This document shows positions 17,145-25,665 of a stretch of 64,000 bases of DNA, one piece after another. This DNA is from Nitrosospira sp. Nsp11 (GTDB lineage Bacteria; Pseudomonadota; Gammaproteobacteria; Burkholderiales; Nitrosomonadaceae): NCBI RefSeq assembly GCF_900142705.1, contig NZ_FRBV01000001.1:434001-498000 (forward strand). The letters run 5' to 3'. Under the pieces are notes generated by a model. That model saw only the letters and a program-made list of their open reading frames with translations, ran no database searches and was not told the DNA's origin. The translations under genes and the position numbers were made by a program. The first letter of the stretch is position 1. Each line of letters starts with the position of its first letter.

Positions 17145-17583
17145 GCTCTAAGCGCCGGCTATTTGCTGCGCTGGTTTTGGGATAACGGAGATAGCGCTAC
17201 TTTTCGGGCTGAGACCTGGTTTAAGCCCGAAAAGGGCGACCAGAGTTTCGCTAGGTTGCTAATCCCATCTGAAGGGACAGGAACTGCGACAGGCGAAGGA
17301 TTCAGGTAGAGTTGAGATATAACAACAAGGCCACCAGACCGATCAATCGGCCGACTGTTTCCCTATCTTATCCAGCAGCCTGTTGAAGAATCGCACCTAA
17401 AAGGTGGCCGGGTGAGGACAGATTTTGAGGATTTTGAAGGCCAATAGTTATTCTATTGACCTAAAAAGCGGCGACATATAAACCGCCCAGACGCTTGCAG
17501 CCGATTTTCTTCAAATTCGACAGGCTGCAAGGTAGCAGTCGGCAATTCAACGTCGCTCACACTCCCGATCAAAAGCGCTACGC
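17145..17583. other. Intergenic region with an inverted repeat and a MITE-like element
   Basis: About 440 bp. An 11-bp perfect inverted repeat (17200-17210 and 17224-17234, CTTTTCGGGCT/AGCCCGAAAAG) lies shortly after the cytochrome stop and may terminate transcription, though no T-run follows. The rest is mostly the interspersed repeat at 17375-17528. Confidence 0.6.
17375..17528 (+). repeat. MITE-like interspersed repeat, family 1, copy A
   Basis: A 154-bp element bounded by a 9-bp perfect terminal inverted repeat (GCAGCCTGT...ACAGGCTGC). Its centre contains GGCCAATAGTTATTCTATT, a dyad. A second copy in inverted orientation is at 53684-53843, with high similarity across the whole length (shared blocks GGGTGAGGACA, GGATTTTGAAGGCCAATAG, AAAAAGCGGCGA). 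The left end here looks trimmed relative to the other copy. No coding capacity, so it would have to be moved in trans. Confidence 0.8.
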
Positions 17584-17988
17584 TTAACCCTCGGGTTGGC
17601 TGGCTTTCGGCGCCGCCTTCTTTACCGTAGCACGGGCGGGAAGCTTTTCCCGGATGCGCGCCGACTTGCCGGAACGATCCCGCAGATAATAAAGCTTGGC
17701 GCGACGGACATCCCCGCGACGCTTGATCTCTATGCTGGCAATCAGCGGTGAGTAGCTCTGGAAAGTCCGTTCCACACCCTCCCCGCTGGATACTTTACGT
17801 ACAGTAAAGGCCGAATTGAGACCGCGGTTGCGCTTGGCGATGACGACACCTTCATAAGCCTGTATCCGTTTACGGTCGCCTTCCACTACGTTGACGTTAA
17901 CGATCACGGTATCCCCAGGAGCGAAATCCGGAATTGTCTTGCCGAGACGGCTGATTTCTTCATTTTCAAGTTGTTCGATCAGGTTCAT
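17584..17988 (-). CDS. rplS: 50S ribosomal protein L19
   Basis: A 134-residue bL19 that sits at the 30S-50S interface. The start is ATG 17988 ([12 protein letters not shown]), six bases after [25 protein letters not shown] and the signature [29 protein letters not shown] segment are present. It has a C-terminal Lys/Ala tail of about 18 residues beyond the minimal family length. It ends the classic rpsP-rimM-trmD-rplS operon, 29 bp after trmD. Confidence 0.97.
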   Translation of the reverse strand: MNLIEQLENEEISRLGKTIPDFAPGDTVIVNVNVVEGDRKRIQAYEGVVIAKRNRGLNSAFTVRKVSSGEGVERTFQSYSPLIASIEIKRRGDVRRAKLYYLRDRSGKSARIREKLPARATVKKAAPKASQPEG

Positions 17989-18017
17989 TTGCACTCCTTA
18001 CTTTATATTCTCTGGTT

Positions 18018-18788
18018 TCAATTTCTGATGTGGACATGCTGGAATTCTTCCAGCAACTCCTTTTCTTCTCTCGTCAGGCCACGTTCCACTTTCAATGCCA
18101 TCAAATCCGGTCGCCTCAGCCATGTCCTGCCGAGGGACTGCTGTAAACGCCACCGCTTGATCCTGGCATGATTGCCAGACATCAGAACCTCAGGCACCAC
18201 ATTTCCCCGATATATCTCCGGCCGCGTGTATTGGGGAAAGTCCAGCAACCCCGCCACAAATGAGTCCTGGTTCGCCGATTCTGGATCGCCCAGCACGCCT
18301 GGCATCTGCCGCACCAGGCAGTCTATCAGCACCATCGCGGCCAGTTCGCCGCCAGAAAGCACGTAATCGCCAATAGAAATTTCATAATCGACCTGACGCC
18401 CTATCAAACGCTCATCCACGCCTTCATAGCGTCCCGCCAGAAGTACCAGCGCCGGTAGCTCGCCCAACTCTACAACCAGGCCATGATCCAGCGGGCGTCC
18501 CTGCGGAGACAGATAAATCACTTTCGTTTCCGCAATGCCGAGCGCTGCCTGTCGGTTCCTTGCAGCAGTGAGCGCTTTTTCAAGCGGCTCAGCCAACATT
18601 ACCATCCCTGGCCCGCCACCATAAGGACGATCATCTATTGTATGGTAATTATCCACGGTAAACTCACGCGGATTCCAGGTATGCAGACGATAAATATCGT
18701 TTGCGTTCGCCCTCCCGGTCACGCCATGCTTGGTGATCGCGTCGAACATCTCGGGGAACAGGGTAACGACATCAAATTCACGAGCCAT
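18018..18788 (-). CDS. trmD: tRNA (guanine-N1)-methyltransferase
   Basis: A 256-residue SPOUT-class enzyme that methylates G37 of tRNAs, using SAM bound in a trefoil knot. The N-terminus [18 protein letters not shown], the SAM-site segments [11 protein letters not shown] and [14 protein letters not shown], and the knot motif [14 protein letters not shown] are visible. Normal length. It follows rimM by 4 bp and precedes rplS, as in most bacteria. Confidence 0.97.
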   Translation of the reverse strand: MAREFDVVTLFPEMFDAITKHGVTGRANANDIYRLHTWNPREFTVDNYHTIDDRPYGGGPGMVMLAEPLEKALTAARNRQAALGIAETKVIYLSPQGRPLDHGLVVELGELPALVLLAGRYEGVDERLIGRQVDYEISIGDYVLSGGELAAMVLIDCLVRQMPGVLGDPESANQDSFVAGLLDFPQYTRPEIYRGNVVPEVLMSGNHARIKRWRLQQSLGRTWLRRPDLMALKVERGLTREEKELLEEFQHVHIRN

Positions 18789-18792
18789 GTTC

Positions 18793-19305
18793 TTAGTAGT
18801 CCACGCCCCAATCCACCGTTATCCGGCACGCCTTGAAATCTACTTTTACAATTACCTGGCTGATGAAAGGAATCAATCTTTCCCTTTCGGGTTCTTTCAA
18901 ACTCTGCACTTGAAGCACATCGTTGGCGCCGGTTTCAAGCAATCCAGTGACTTTCCCCAGTGCTTCGCCCTGTTGGTTAACGATTTCAAGCCCGATCAGA
19001 TCCGACCAGTAATAGCCGTCGTTACCGCTATTCGACAAGACCGGCAACTGACCGCGAGGAATTGCAATTTGCAGGCCCTTCAGTTCCGCCGCTGCGTTAC
19101 GATCGGCGCATTGCTCAAGTAACGCGGTCAATCTGTTCCCGTGAACACCGCTTGCGTTAACCTTAACGTTGCGCCATTCGCCATTGCCGCTGCCCAACCA
19201 CCACACCGGATAGTCAGCCAGCCCATCTATATATTCGGTATAGGGGAAAACCTTGATCCAACCTGACAAACCGTAAGGGCCAACGATATGCCCCATCACC
19301 ACCAT
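18793..19305 (-). CDS. rimM: 16S rRNA processing protein RimM
   Basis: About 170 residues. A ribosome maturation factor for the 30S head domain that binds uS19. The N-terminal RimM domain starts [24 protein letters not shown], and the PRC-barrel domain follows ([22 protein letters not shown]). The start is uncertain: ATG 19305 is chosen because it lies 22 bp after rpsP and gives the family-typical N-terminus. A TTG at 19359 would add 18 residues and overlap rpsP by 32 bp. Second gene of rpsP-rimM-trmD-rplS. Confidence 0.93.
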   Translation of the reverse strand: MVVMGHIVGPYGLSGWIKVFPYTEYIDGLADYPVWWLGSGNGEWRNVKVNASGVHGNRLTALLEQCADRNAAAELKGLQIAIPRGQLPVLSNSGNDGYYWSDLIGLEIVNQQGEALGKVTGLLETGANDVLQVQSLKEPERERLIPFISQVIVKVDFKACRITVDWGVDY

Positions 19306-19327
19306 CGGCTCGACCGCTGTGCCCGGT

Positions 19328-19591
19328 CTAGCTTCCTGCGGTTTCTTGTTTCGCGCCAAACTGCTTGACCAGCCTCGTTACGGTGTCCGACAGCTGCGCA
19401 CCCTGTGATTGCCAATAAGTGACTCGATCCAGTTTGACCCGCAGCCCTTCTTCACCTTCAGCCGCTCTGGGATTATAAAAACCGATGCGCTCGATGAATT
19501 TTCCATCACGAGCATTGCGCGAGTCCGCTACTACCATATTGAAAAACGGGCGATTCTTGGCGCCGCCGCGTGCCAATCGAATAATGACCAT
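19328..19591 (-). CDS. rpsP: 30S ribosomal protein S16
   Basis: An 87-residue bS16. The conserved N-terminus [41 protein letters not shown] and the late [16 protein letters not shown] are all present. Length is typical. First gene of the rpsP-rimM-trmD-rplS operon, with a promoter-like pair about 40-70 bases upstream. Confidence 0.97.
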   Translation of the reverse strand: MVIIRLARGGAKNRPFFNMVVADSRNARDGKFIERIGFYNPRAAEGEEGLRVKLDRVTYWQSQGAQLSDTVTRLVKQFGAKQETAGS

Positions 19592-19632
19592 GTATATATT
19601 GCCTATTGGGGTCTAAAACTGAAAAGGGTGTG

Positions 19633-19662
19633 ATTTTACGGTAATTTTTGCCGGATTAGCAA
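19633..19662 (-). promoter_or_regulatory. Probable promoter for rpsP-rimM-trmD-rplS
   Basis: On the minus strand: -35 TTGCTA (19662-19657), an 18-base spacer, and -10 TAAAAT (19638-19633), about 42 bases before the rpsP ATG. A second pair slightly upstream (TTGGCA, TAATCC) overlaps it. Confidence 0.5.
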
Positions 19663-19879
19663 GTAATACTTCCGCTTGCCAATAGGGATAGAAGGCGTAG
19701 AGCCAATAGATTACCACATGCTGATCGGGCAAGCCAGCCACCTCCACGTTTGCTCGTTTCCGCGTTTCCATGTTTACGGCGGCTCTTTCATTAAAGCACG
19801 GAATCTCTATCATGATCGCCTGCCACCGGCGGCGGGTGGCCAAGCTGGCAAAACGATAATTTATTCGCAGTCCCTTACC

Positions 19880-22621
19880 TTAATGCGCCTGTTCCCAATT
19901 TGAGCCAACACCCACCTCCACTAACAGCGGCACATCGAGCTCGGCCACGTTACCCATCAATTTCGGCAATTCATGTTTCATCATTTCGATTTCATCAGCC
20001 GGCACTTCCAATACCAGTTCATCGTGGACCTGCATGATAAGCTTGCTGCGAAGATTTTCCCGTTCCAACCAGCCATGCACCGCAATCATGGCAAGCTTGA
20101 TGATGTCCGCCGCAGTGCCTTGCATCGGCGCATTGATAGCGGCACGTTCTGCAGCCTGCCTGCGATTGCCGTTGGCGCTGTTGATCTCCGGGAGCCGTAG
20201 TCGTCGGCCGAATACGGTTTCTACGCAGCCCGTTTCTTTGGCAGTTTCCCTGGTCCGCTGCATATAGTCCGCCACACCCGGATAACGGGCAAAATAACGG
20301 TCCATGTAAGCGCGGGCGGCCGCGCGCTCAATGCCGAGCTGAGAGGCAAGGCCGAATTCGGACATCCCGTATATCAGACCGAAGTTAATGATTTTTGCGT
20401 AACGCCGCTGTTCGTTGTTCACTGCTTCCAGCGGGACGCCGAACACTTCCGAGGCTGTGGCGCGATGGATGTCCTCACCCTTGGCGAAAGCGTTGAGCAT
20501 CCCTTCATCATGCGAAATATGCGCCATGATGCGTAGCTCGATCTGCGAATAATCCGCGGAGACAATGCTATGCCCCGGCGATGCGATAAATGCTTCACGA
20601 ATGCGACGGCCTTCAATGGTACGCACGGGAATATTCTGTAGATTGGGTTCGTTGCTGGCGAGTCGTCCGGTCACTGCTACCGCCTGCGCGTAATTGGTAT
20701 GCACCCGCCCGGTAGCGGCATCCACCATACGCGGGAGCTTATCGGTATAGGTAGACTTGAGCTTGGCGAGGCCACGATAATCGAGCAGGACTTTTGCAAG
20801 GGGATAGTCCAGTGCAAGCCGTTGCAGCACATCTTCGTCCGTGGAAGGCACGCCGCCCGGGGTTTTTTTAATGACGGGCAGCTTAAGCTTGTTGAACAGG
20901 ATTTCCTGAATCTGCTTCGTTGAATTCAAATTGAACGGCTGTCCGGCGATTAAACACGCGCTGTTCTCCAGTAGCAGCATTTTTTCGCCGAGTTCCCGGC
21001 TTTGATTTTCCAGCAACTTCAAGTCCAGCAGTACGCCGTTGCGCTCCATGTCGAACAGTATCTCCATCGCCGGCATTTCAAGAGCGCGATAAATATATTC
21101 AAGCTTTGCATCCGCCGCAATTTCAGGGTACAGGTGTTGATGCAGTTGCAGCGTGATGTCGGCATCTTCAGCCGCATATCGCGAGGCGCGTTCGATATCC
21201 ACCTGATCAAAATTTATCCGGCTGGCTCCCTTGCCCGTGATCTCATCATAACTGACCGTCTTGACGCCGAGATGCCGCAATGCAAGGTTATCCATGTCGT
21301 GCGGGCGGTGGGATTCGAGTACATAGGACTGGAGCAGCGTGTCATGGACGATACCGTTCAAGGCAATACCATAACTGGCAAAGATATGCTTATCGTACTT
21401 CAGGTTCTGCCCGAGTTTTTGTTTGGCCGGATTGGTCAGCCAGGGCCTGAGCTTATCGAGGACAAGACCGATCGGCAGTTGCTGTGGCGCGCCGGCATAC
21501 CGGTGCGCCAACGGCAGGTACGCGCCCTGGTGAGCCTCGACGGAAAATGCGATGCCGACGAGCTGAGCCTGCATCGGGTCCAGCCCTGTGGTTTCGGTAT
21601 CCAGTGAAACAACCGGCGCGGCATCGATACGCATGACCCACTCATCGAACTGGGCCGGCGTAACAATGGTTTGGTAGTCTACCGGCGCCCGGTCAGCGCG
21701 TACCTCGCCCGCACTCGCTTGCGGATAGGTCCGAGTCAGGGAAAGGGAACGCTCGCCGCCCTTTTCTCCTGAACCCACGTCCCGCAACTCTCGCAGCCAT
21801 GTTTTAAAGTCCAGCCGCTCATACAGTTCTGCCAATTTGGCGGTATTTTGCGGCTGCAGCCCAAGGCCATGCAGATTTACGGGCAATACGACGTCGCACT
21901 TGATCGCGAGGATTTCGCGAGACTTGCTCAACCAATCGAGAGCACCGCGTAAATTTTCGCCGACCACACCGCCGATTTCATCGGCATGGGCGACAATATT
22001 GTCCAGCGTACCGTATTGCGTGAGCCACTTTACCGCGGTTTTAGGGCCGACCTTTGGTACGCCCGGAATGTTGTCGGATGTGTCACCGACCAGTGCCAGA
22101 TAGTCGATCATGCGCGACGGCGCGACGCCGAACCGGGCCACCACGCCGGCTTCATCAAGTATTTCGTTTGTCATGGTATTCACCAGCGTTACCTGTTGAT
22201 TTACAAGCTGCGCGATATCCTTGTCGCCGGTAGAAATTATGCAACGCATATTCTCCCGTTCAGCCTGTTTAGCCAGCGTAGCGATCACATCATCCGCTTC
22301 TACCCCTTCCACGATCAGCATCGGCCATCCCATCGCATTGATGCACTCATATAGCGGCGTTATCTGAGCAACGAGATCATCCGGCATGGGAGGGCGATGC
22401 GACTTATACTGCGCGTAAAGATCGTCACGAAAAGTCTTGCCTTTTGCATCAAATACGCACGCGCTATAATGCGCTTCGTAATCCTTGTGGAGGCGGCGTA
22501 ACATATTGATCACGCCATAAATCGCCCCCGTCGGCTCGTTGTTGCGGTTGCGGAAGTCTGGTAACGCATGAAAAGCGCGATATAGGTAGGATGAACCGTC
22601 AACCAGCAGTAATGTTTTCAT
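19880..22621 (-). CDS. polA: DNA polymerase I
   Basis: A 913-residue repair and Okazaki-fragment polymerase. The N-terminal 5'-3' exonuclease runs about residues 1-290 (MKTLLLVDGSSYLYRAFHAL, VEGVEADDVIATLA). The 3'-5' proofreading domain is active-looking, since VSLDTETTGLDP keeps the catalytic Asp and Glu. The polymerase domain has motif A DYSQIELRIMAHIS, motif B RRYAKIINFGLIYGMSEFG and motif C QVHDELVLEVP. Full length. It is divergent from the LOG gene with only 22 bp between the two start codons, so promoters must lie inside the coding regions. Confidence 0.98.
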   Translation of the reverse strand: MKTLLLVDGSSYLYRAFHALPDFRNRNNEPTGAIYGVINMLRRLHKDYEAHYSACVFDAKGKTFRDDLYAQYKSHRPPMPDDLVAQITPLYECINAMGWPMLIVEGVEADDVIATLAKQAERENMRCIISTGDKDIAQLVNQQVTLVNTMTNEILDEAGVVARFGVAPSRMIDYLALVGDTSDNIPGVPKVGPKTAVKWLTQYGTLDNIVAHADEIGGVVGENLRGALDWLSKSREILAIKCDVVLPVNLHGLGLQPQNTAKLAELYERLDFKTWLRELRDVGSGEKGGERSLSLTRTYPQASAGEVRADRAPVDYQTIVTPAQFDEWVMRIDAAPVVSLDTETTGLDPMQAQLVGIAFSVEAHQGAYLPLAHRYAGAPQQLPIGLVLDKLRPWLTNPAKQKLGQNLKYDKHIFASYGIALNGIVHDTLLQSYVLESHRPHDMDNLALRHLGVKTVSYDEITGKGASRINFDQVDIERASRYAAEDADITLQLHQHLYPEIAADAKLEYIYRALEMPAMEILFDMERNGVLLDLKLLENQSRELGEKMLLLENSACLIAGQPFNLNSTKQIQEILFNKLKLPVIKKTPGGVPSTDEDVLQRLALDYPLAKVLLDYRGLAKLKSTYTDKLPRMVDAATGRVHTNYAQAVAVTGRLASNEPNLQNIPVRTIEGRRIREAFIASPGHSIVSADYSQIELRIMAHISHDEGMLNAFAKGEDIHRATASEVFGVPLEAVNNEQRRYAKIINFGLIYGMSEFGLASQLGIERAAARAYMDRYFARYPGVADYMQRTRETAKETGCVETVFGRRLRLPEINSANGNRRQAAERAAINAPMQGTAADIIKLAMIAVHGWLERENLRSKLIMQVHDELVLEVPADEIEMMKHELPKLMGNVAELDVPLLVEVGVGSNWEQAH

Positions 22622-22643
22622 CTAACTCCAAAGGTTTTTGCCA

Positions 22644-23372
22644 ATGAGCCCGAAAGATAAGCTAGCCCGTACCATGACGAACGAATTTCGGGAACAGACC
22701 TGGTCGGCGAGCGAATCGTGGCGCGTGTTCAGAATTATGGCAGAATTTGTCGAAGCGACAGAACGCTTGAGCTCGATCAGGCCCGCTGTAAGCATTTTCG
22801 GTAGTGCGCGTACGCTCCCAGAGCATCCATACTATAAACTGACCGAGCAGATTACCCGGCAACTGTCCGATGCGGGTTTTGCCGTAATTTCCGGCGGTGG
22901 TCCCGGTATCATGGAAGCGGCCAACAAGGGCGCTTATTTTGGTGAATCGCCCAGTATCGGCCTGAATATCCAACTTCCCCATGAACAGCATCGCAATGTC
23001 TACCAGGATATCAGCCAGACCTTTCGCCATTTTTTTGCGCGAAAATATATGTTTGTCAAGTTCGCCAGTGCCTACGTCGTCTTACCTGGCGGATTTGGCA
23101 CGCTTGATGAGCTAATGGAGGCACTTACGCTGGTTCAGACCGGCAAGACCCGGAAAATGCCTATTATCCTCGTTTGTTCGGATTTTTGGCGCGGCATGAT
23201 TGATTGGCTCCAGCACGTGCTTGTCTCGGAAGGCATGATCGGTTCGGAAGATATGAACCTGATACAGATGATCGATGAGCCGAGCGAAGTGGTGAACGCC
23301 ATATTCAAATATTATGAAACCCGGGGGTTCGAGCCTTCCGCGGCAGAGCGCGAAGTCCAACTCAATCTGTAA
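22644..23372 (+). CDS. LOG-family (TIGR00730-type) nucleotide-processing protein
   Basis: About 242 residues, Rossmann-like, lysine-decarboxylase-like fold. Family members hydrolyse nucleoside monophosphates (cytokinin-activating LOG or PpnN-type enzymes), so cytoplasmic nucleotide turnover is likely but the substrate is open. The signature PGGFGTLDELMEALTLVQTGK and the upstream SGGGPGIMEAANKGA are present. ATG 22644 is chosen (AAGG nine bases upstream); a TTG at 22638 and an ATG at 22674 are alternatives. It faces away from polA. Confidence 0.9.
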   Translation: MSPKDKLARTMTNEFREQTWSASESWRVFRIMAEFVEATERLSSIRPAVSIFGSARTLPEHPYYKLTEQITRQLSDAGFAVISGGGPGIMEAANKGAYFGESPSIGLNIQLPHEQHRNVYQDISQTFRHFFARKYMFVKFASAYVVLPGGFGTLDELMEALTLVQTGKTRKMPIILVCSDFWRGMIDWLQHVLVSEGMIGSEDMNLIQMIDEPSEVVNAIFKYYETRGFEPSAAEREVQLNL

Positions 23373-23430
23373 TGGCGGGTCATTTCAGATAGAATAACAT
23401 ATTGACCCTGACCCCCTGCCGGGAGGCGCC

Positions 23431-23796
23431 ATGCGTCGTATAGTGATTGCATTATTATTGATTTCCGCACTACCCGCAGCAGCGCAATCCAATCAGCCCA
23501 AGGATCTGCGGCCCTTGCCCGAGGTTCCGGAACCACCAGAATTACCTTTGCCTTCGCCGGGGGCGGACGATGAGGACGCCTCGCTGGAACCGCAGGTTAC
23601 GATCACCAAGCGTGGAGAGGACAAGATCGAGGAGTACCGGATCAATGGGCGCCTCTACATGATCAAGGTGACACCCCGCATTGGCCTGCCATATTATTTG
23701 ATGGACAATCGTGGGGACGGAACATTTTCTGCCCACGACACCGGCGGCCTTGACCAGCGCATTCGTCCTCCGATGTGGGTAATACGCGAGTTTTGA
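23431..23796 (+). CDS. DUF2782 family exported protein
   Basis: A 121-residue periplasmic protein with a Sec signal (MRRIVIALLLISALPAAAQS). An acidic, proline-rich stretch (about 30-55) is followed by a compact C-terminal domain that includes TITKRGEDKIEEYRINGRLYMI, cut short here as family evidence, and ends in PMWVIREF. GGGAGGCGCC precedes the ATG. DUF2782 genes commonly lie between polA and thrB in betaproteobacteria, as here. The function is unknown. Confidence 0.85.
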   Translation: MRRIVIALLLISALPAAAQSNQPKDLRPLPEVPEPPELPLPSPGADDEDASLEPQVTITKRGEDKIEEYRINGRLYMIKVTPRIGLPYYLMDNRGDGTFSAHDTGGLDQRIRPPMWVIREF

Positions 23797-23859
23797 CCTT
23801 TGATTAAAGGCAGCGAGATTCTTCTCCCTGTTGCTGCTTAGCCTTCTTTGCTCCCGTTC

Positions 23860-24810
23860 ATGTCCGTCTATACCACCGTCACGCAGCATCAGCTTTCCAT
23901 TTGGCTGAAAAACTACTCTCTCGGGTCCCTGATCGATCTGCAGGGCATCTCCTCGGGTATCGAAAACACCAATTATTTCGTCACTACCAATCACGGCAAG
24001 TACGTTCTCACCCTGTTTGAAAAGCTGAGCTTTTCCGATTTGCCCTATTACCTGAACCTGATGGCCTATCTGTCACGCCATGGCATTCCGTGCCCCAGCC
24101 CAATTGCTGATCTCGACAATAAATTTCTTGGCGAGCTCAACGGTAAACCGGCGAGCATCGTCACCTGCCTGCGCGGAAAATCTCAGGAACATCCGACTAC
24201 CCTGCACTGCGCGGAAGTCGGCGAACTCCTGGCAAGCCTGCATTTATCTGGCCTTTCCTATCCTGAGAAAATGGAGAACTCGCGCGGACCAAAGTGGTGG
24301 AAGGCCACGGCGCCTGATGTTATGCCATTTCTTAATGCGGAGGACGCGAAAGTTCTTCGGGAAGAATTGCGTTTTCAGTCGTTGTATCGTTTTGAAAACC
24401 TTCCCCGCGGCGTAATTCATGCAGATCTGTTTCGCGACAATGTCCTGTTCAACGACAACGCGATGGGCGGCGTGATCGATTTCTATTTCGCTTGCAACGA
24501 TGTCTTGCTGTACGATCTCGCCATTGCCGCCAACGACTGGTGCCTGAACGAAAATGGCGAACTGGACGCGACACGTACATCGTCTTTACTCCAGGCGTAT
24601 CACCGCACCCGCCCGCTGACTGTCAACGAACGCGACGCCTGGCCGGTGATGCTGCGTGCCGCGGCTTTGCGCTTCTGGTTATCGCGGCTCCAGGATTATC
24701 ATTTGCCGCGCATGGGCGAACTCACTCATGTCAAAGACCCTGCCCACTTCATGCATATACTGAAGAACCACGCGTCATCCCAAGCCACACTGAAGCCGGT
24801 TTGGGTTTAA
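23860..24810 (+). CDS. thrB: Homoserine kinase (APH-fold type)
   Basis: A 316-residue enzyme that phosphorylates homoserine in threonine synthesis. It is the aminoglycoside-phosphotransferase-fold ThrB used by many proteobacteria, not the GHMP type. The start is ATG 23860 ([16 protein letters not shown]). The N-lobe has [15 protein letters not shown], the catalytic loop reads [14 protein letters not shown], and the Mg-binding segment is [10 protein letters not shown]. It follows DUF2782 by 63 bp and is followed by a membrane-protein gene. Confidence 0.96.
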   Translation: MSVYTTVTQHQLSIWLKNYSLGSLIDLQGISSGIENTNYFVTTNHGKYVLTLFEKLSFSDLPYYLNLMAYLSRHGIPCPSPIADLDNKFLGELNGKPASIVTCLRGKSQEHPTTLHCAEVGELLASLHLSGLSYPEKMENSRGPKWWKATAPDVMPFLNAEDAKVLREELRFQSLYRFENLPRGVIHADLFRDNVLFNDNAMGGVIDFYFACNDVLLYDLAIAANDWCLNENGELDATRTSSLLQAYHRTRPLTVNERDAWPVMLRAAALRFWLSRLQDYHLPRMGELTHVKDPAHFMHILKNHASSQATLKPVWV

Positions 24811-24864
24811 GTATAAAACTGCGGTTACGTTTTGCGGCGGGCACAGCCCTATCGGAGATAAAAA

Positions 24865-25620
24865 ATGCAAGTCAGGCAAGTCGATGCGAAACAGGGGTGG
24901 CAGTGGATAATGACTGGCTTTTTTTTGTTCCGCAGAGCTCCTCTGGTATGGATTGTCCTGTGCGCCACCTTGCTGCTGATCGCTGCCACGCTAGCGCTTA
25001 TTCCAATAGCAGGACAATTTATTTTCACTTTGCTCTCGCCGGTGTTCCTGGCAGGCGTGATGATAGGATGCAAAACACTGGAAGAGGGCGGCCGACTGGA
25101 GATTACCCACTTGTTGGCAGGCTTTCGCGGCACTGCATCTCCGTTGATTACGATAGGGGGAATCTATCTGGTAGGGCAAGTGCTGATTGTTGGGGTGTTC
25201 ATGCTGGTCGGAGGCGACGTACTGATGGGTTTGTTGCTGGAGGGGAAAAGGGTCGATGAAAATGAGTTGCAGAATGTATCAGGGGATATGCTCTCCGCAT
25301 CCCTGGTGGCGCTCGTGTTGACCATTCCGCTTTTGATGGCTGTCTGGTTCGCACCACTGCTGGTAAAATTCGGCAATATGCGGGCCTTGGATGCAATGCG
25401 GTCCAGCTTTATTGCCTGCCTGAAAAATATCGTTCCACTGCAGGTTTACGTCATTACGCTGGTAGTCGTCATGACGATACTGATAATGCTGGCAAGCGGT
25501 CTGCTAGGCCCTTCGCTAATAGTACAGCTGGCAGTAATCACGGCCGTGTCTCCGACCTTGTTCGCTTCCATTTTTGCAAGCTACCGCGACATTTTCCAGG
25601 ACTCGGCGGAAGCCGTATAA
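24865..25620 (+). CDS. BPSS1780-family membrane protein
   Basis: A 251-residue polytopic inner-membrane protein. About five to six hydrophobic segments are visible (about residues 25-55, 60-72, 93-118, 143-167, 185-213, 215-240). The start MQVRQVDAKQGWQWIMTGFFLFRRAP resembles the BPSS1780 family, which is widespread in betaproteobacteria and uncharacterised. GGAGATAAAA precedes the ATG. It is convergent with uvrD, 45 bp apart. Confidence 0.8.
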   Translation: MQVRQVDAKQGWQWIMTGFFLFRRAPLVWIVLCATLLLIAATLALIPIAGQFIFTLLSPVFLAGVMIGCKTLEEGGRLEITHLLAGFRGTASPLITIGGIYLVGQVLIVGVFMLVGGDVLMGLLLEGKRVDENELQNVSGDMLSASLVALVLTIPLLMAVWFAPLLVKFGNMRALDAMRSSFIACLKNIVPLQVYVITLVVVMTILIMLASGLLGPSLIVQLAVITAVSPTLFASIFASYRDIFQDSAEAV

Positions 25621-25665
25621 CAATTCTTCAAAACAGCTCTTCAAAAGCTCCAATCTATCCCGGCT

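Noticed and set aside
19613-19843. 76-codon minus-strand frame upstream of rpsP
   Set aside because: It overlaps the probable rpsP promoter and has no ribosome site or family.
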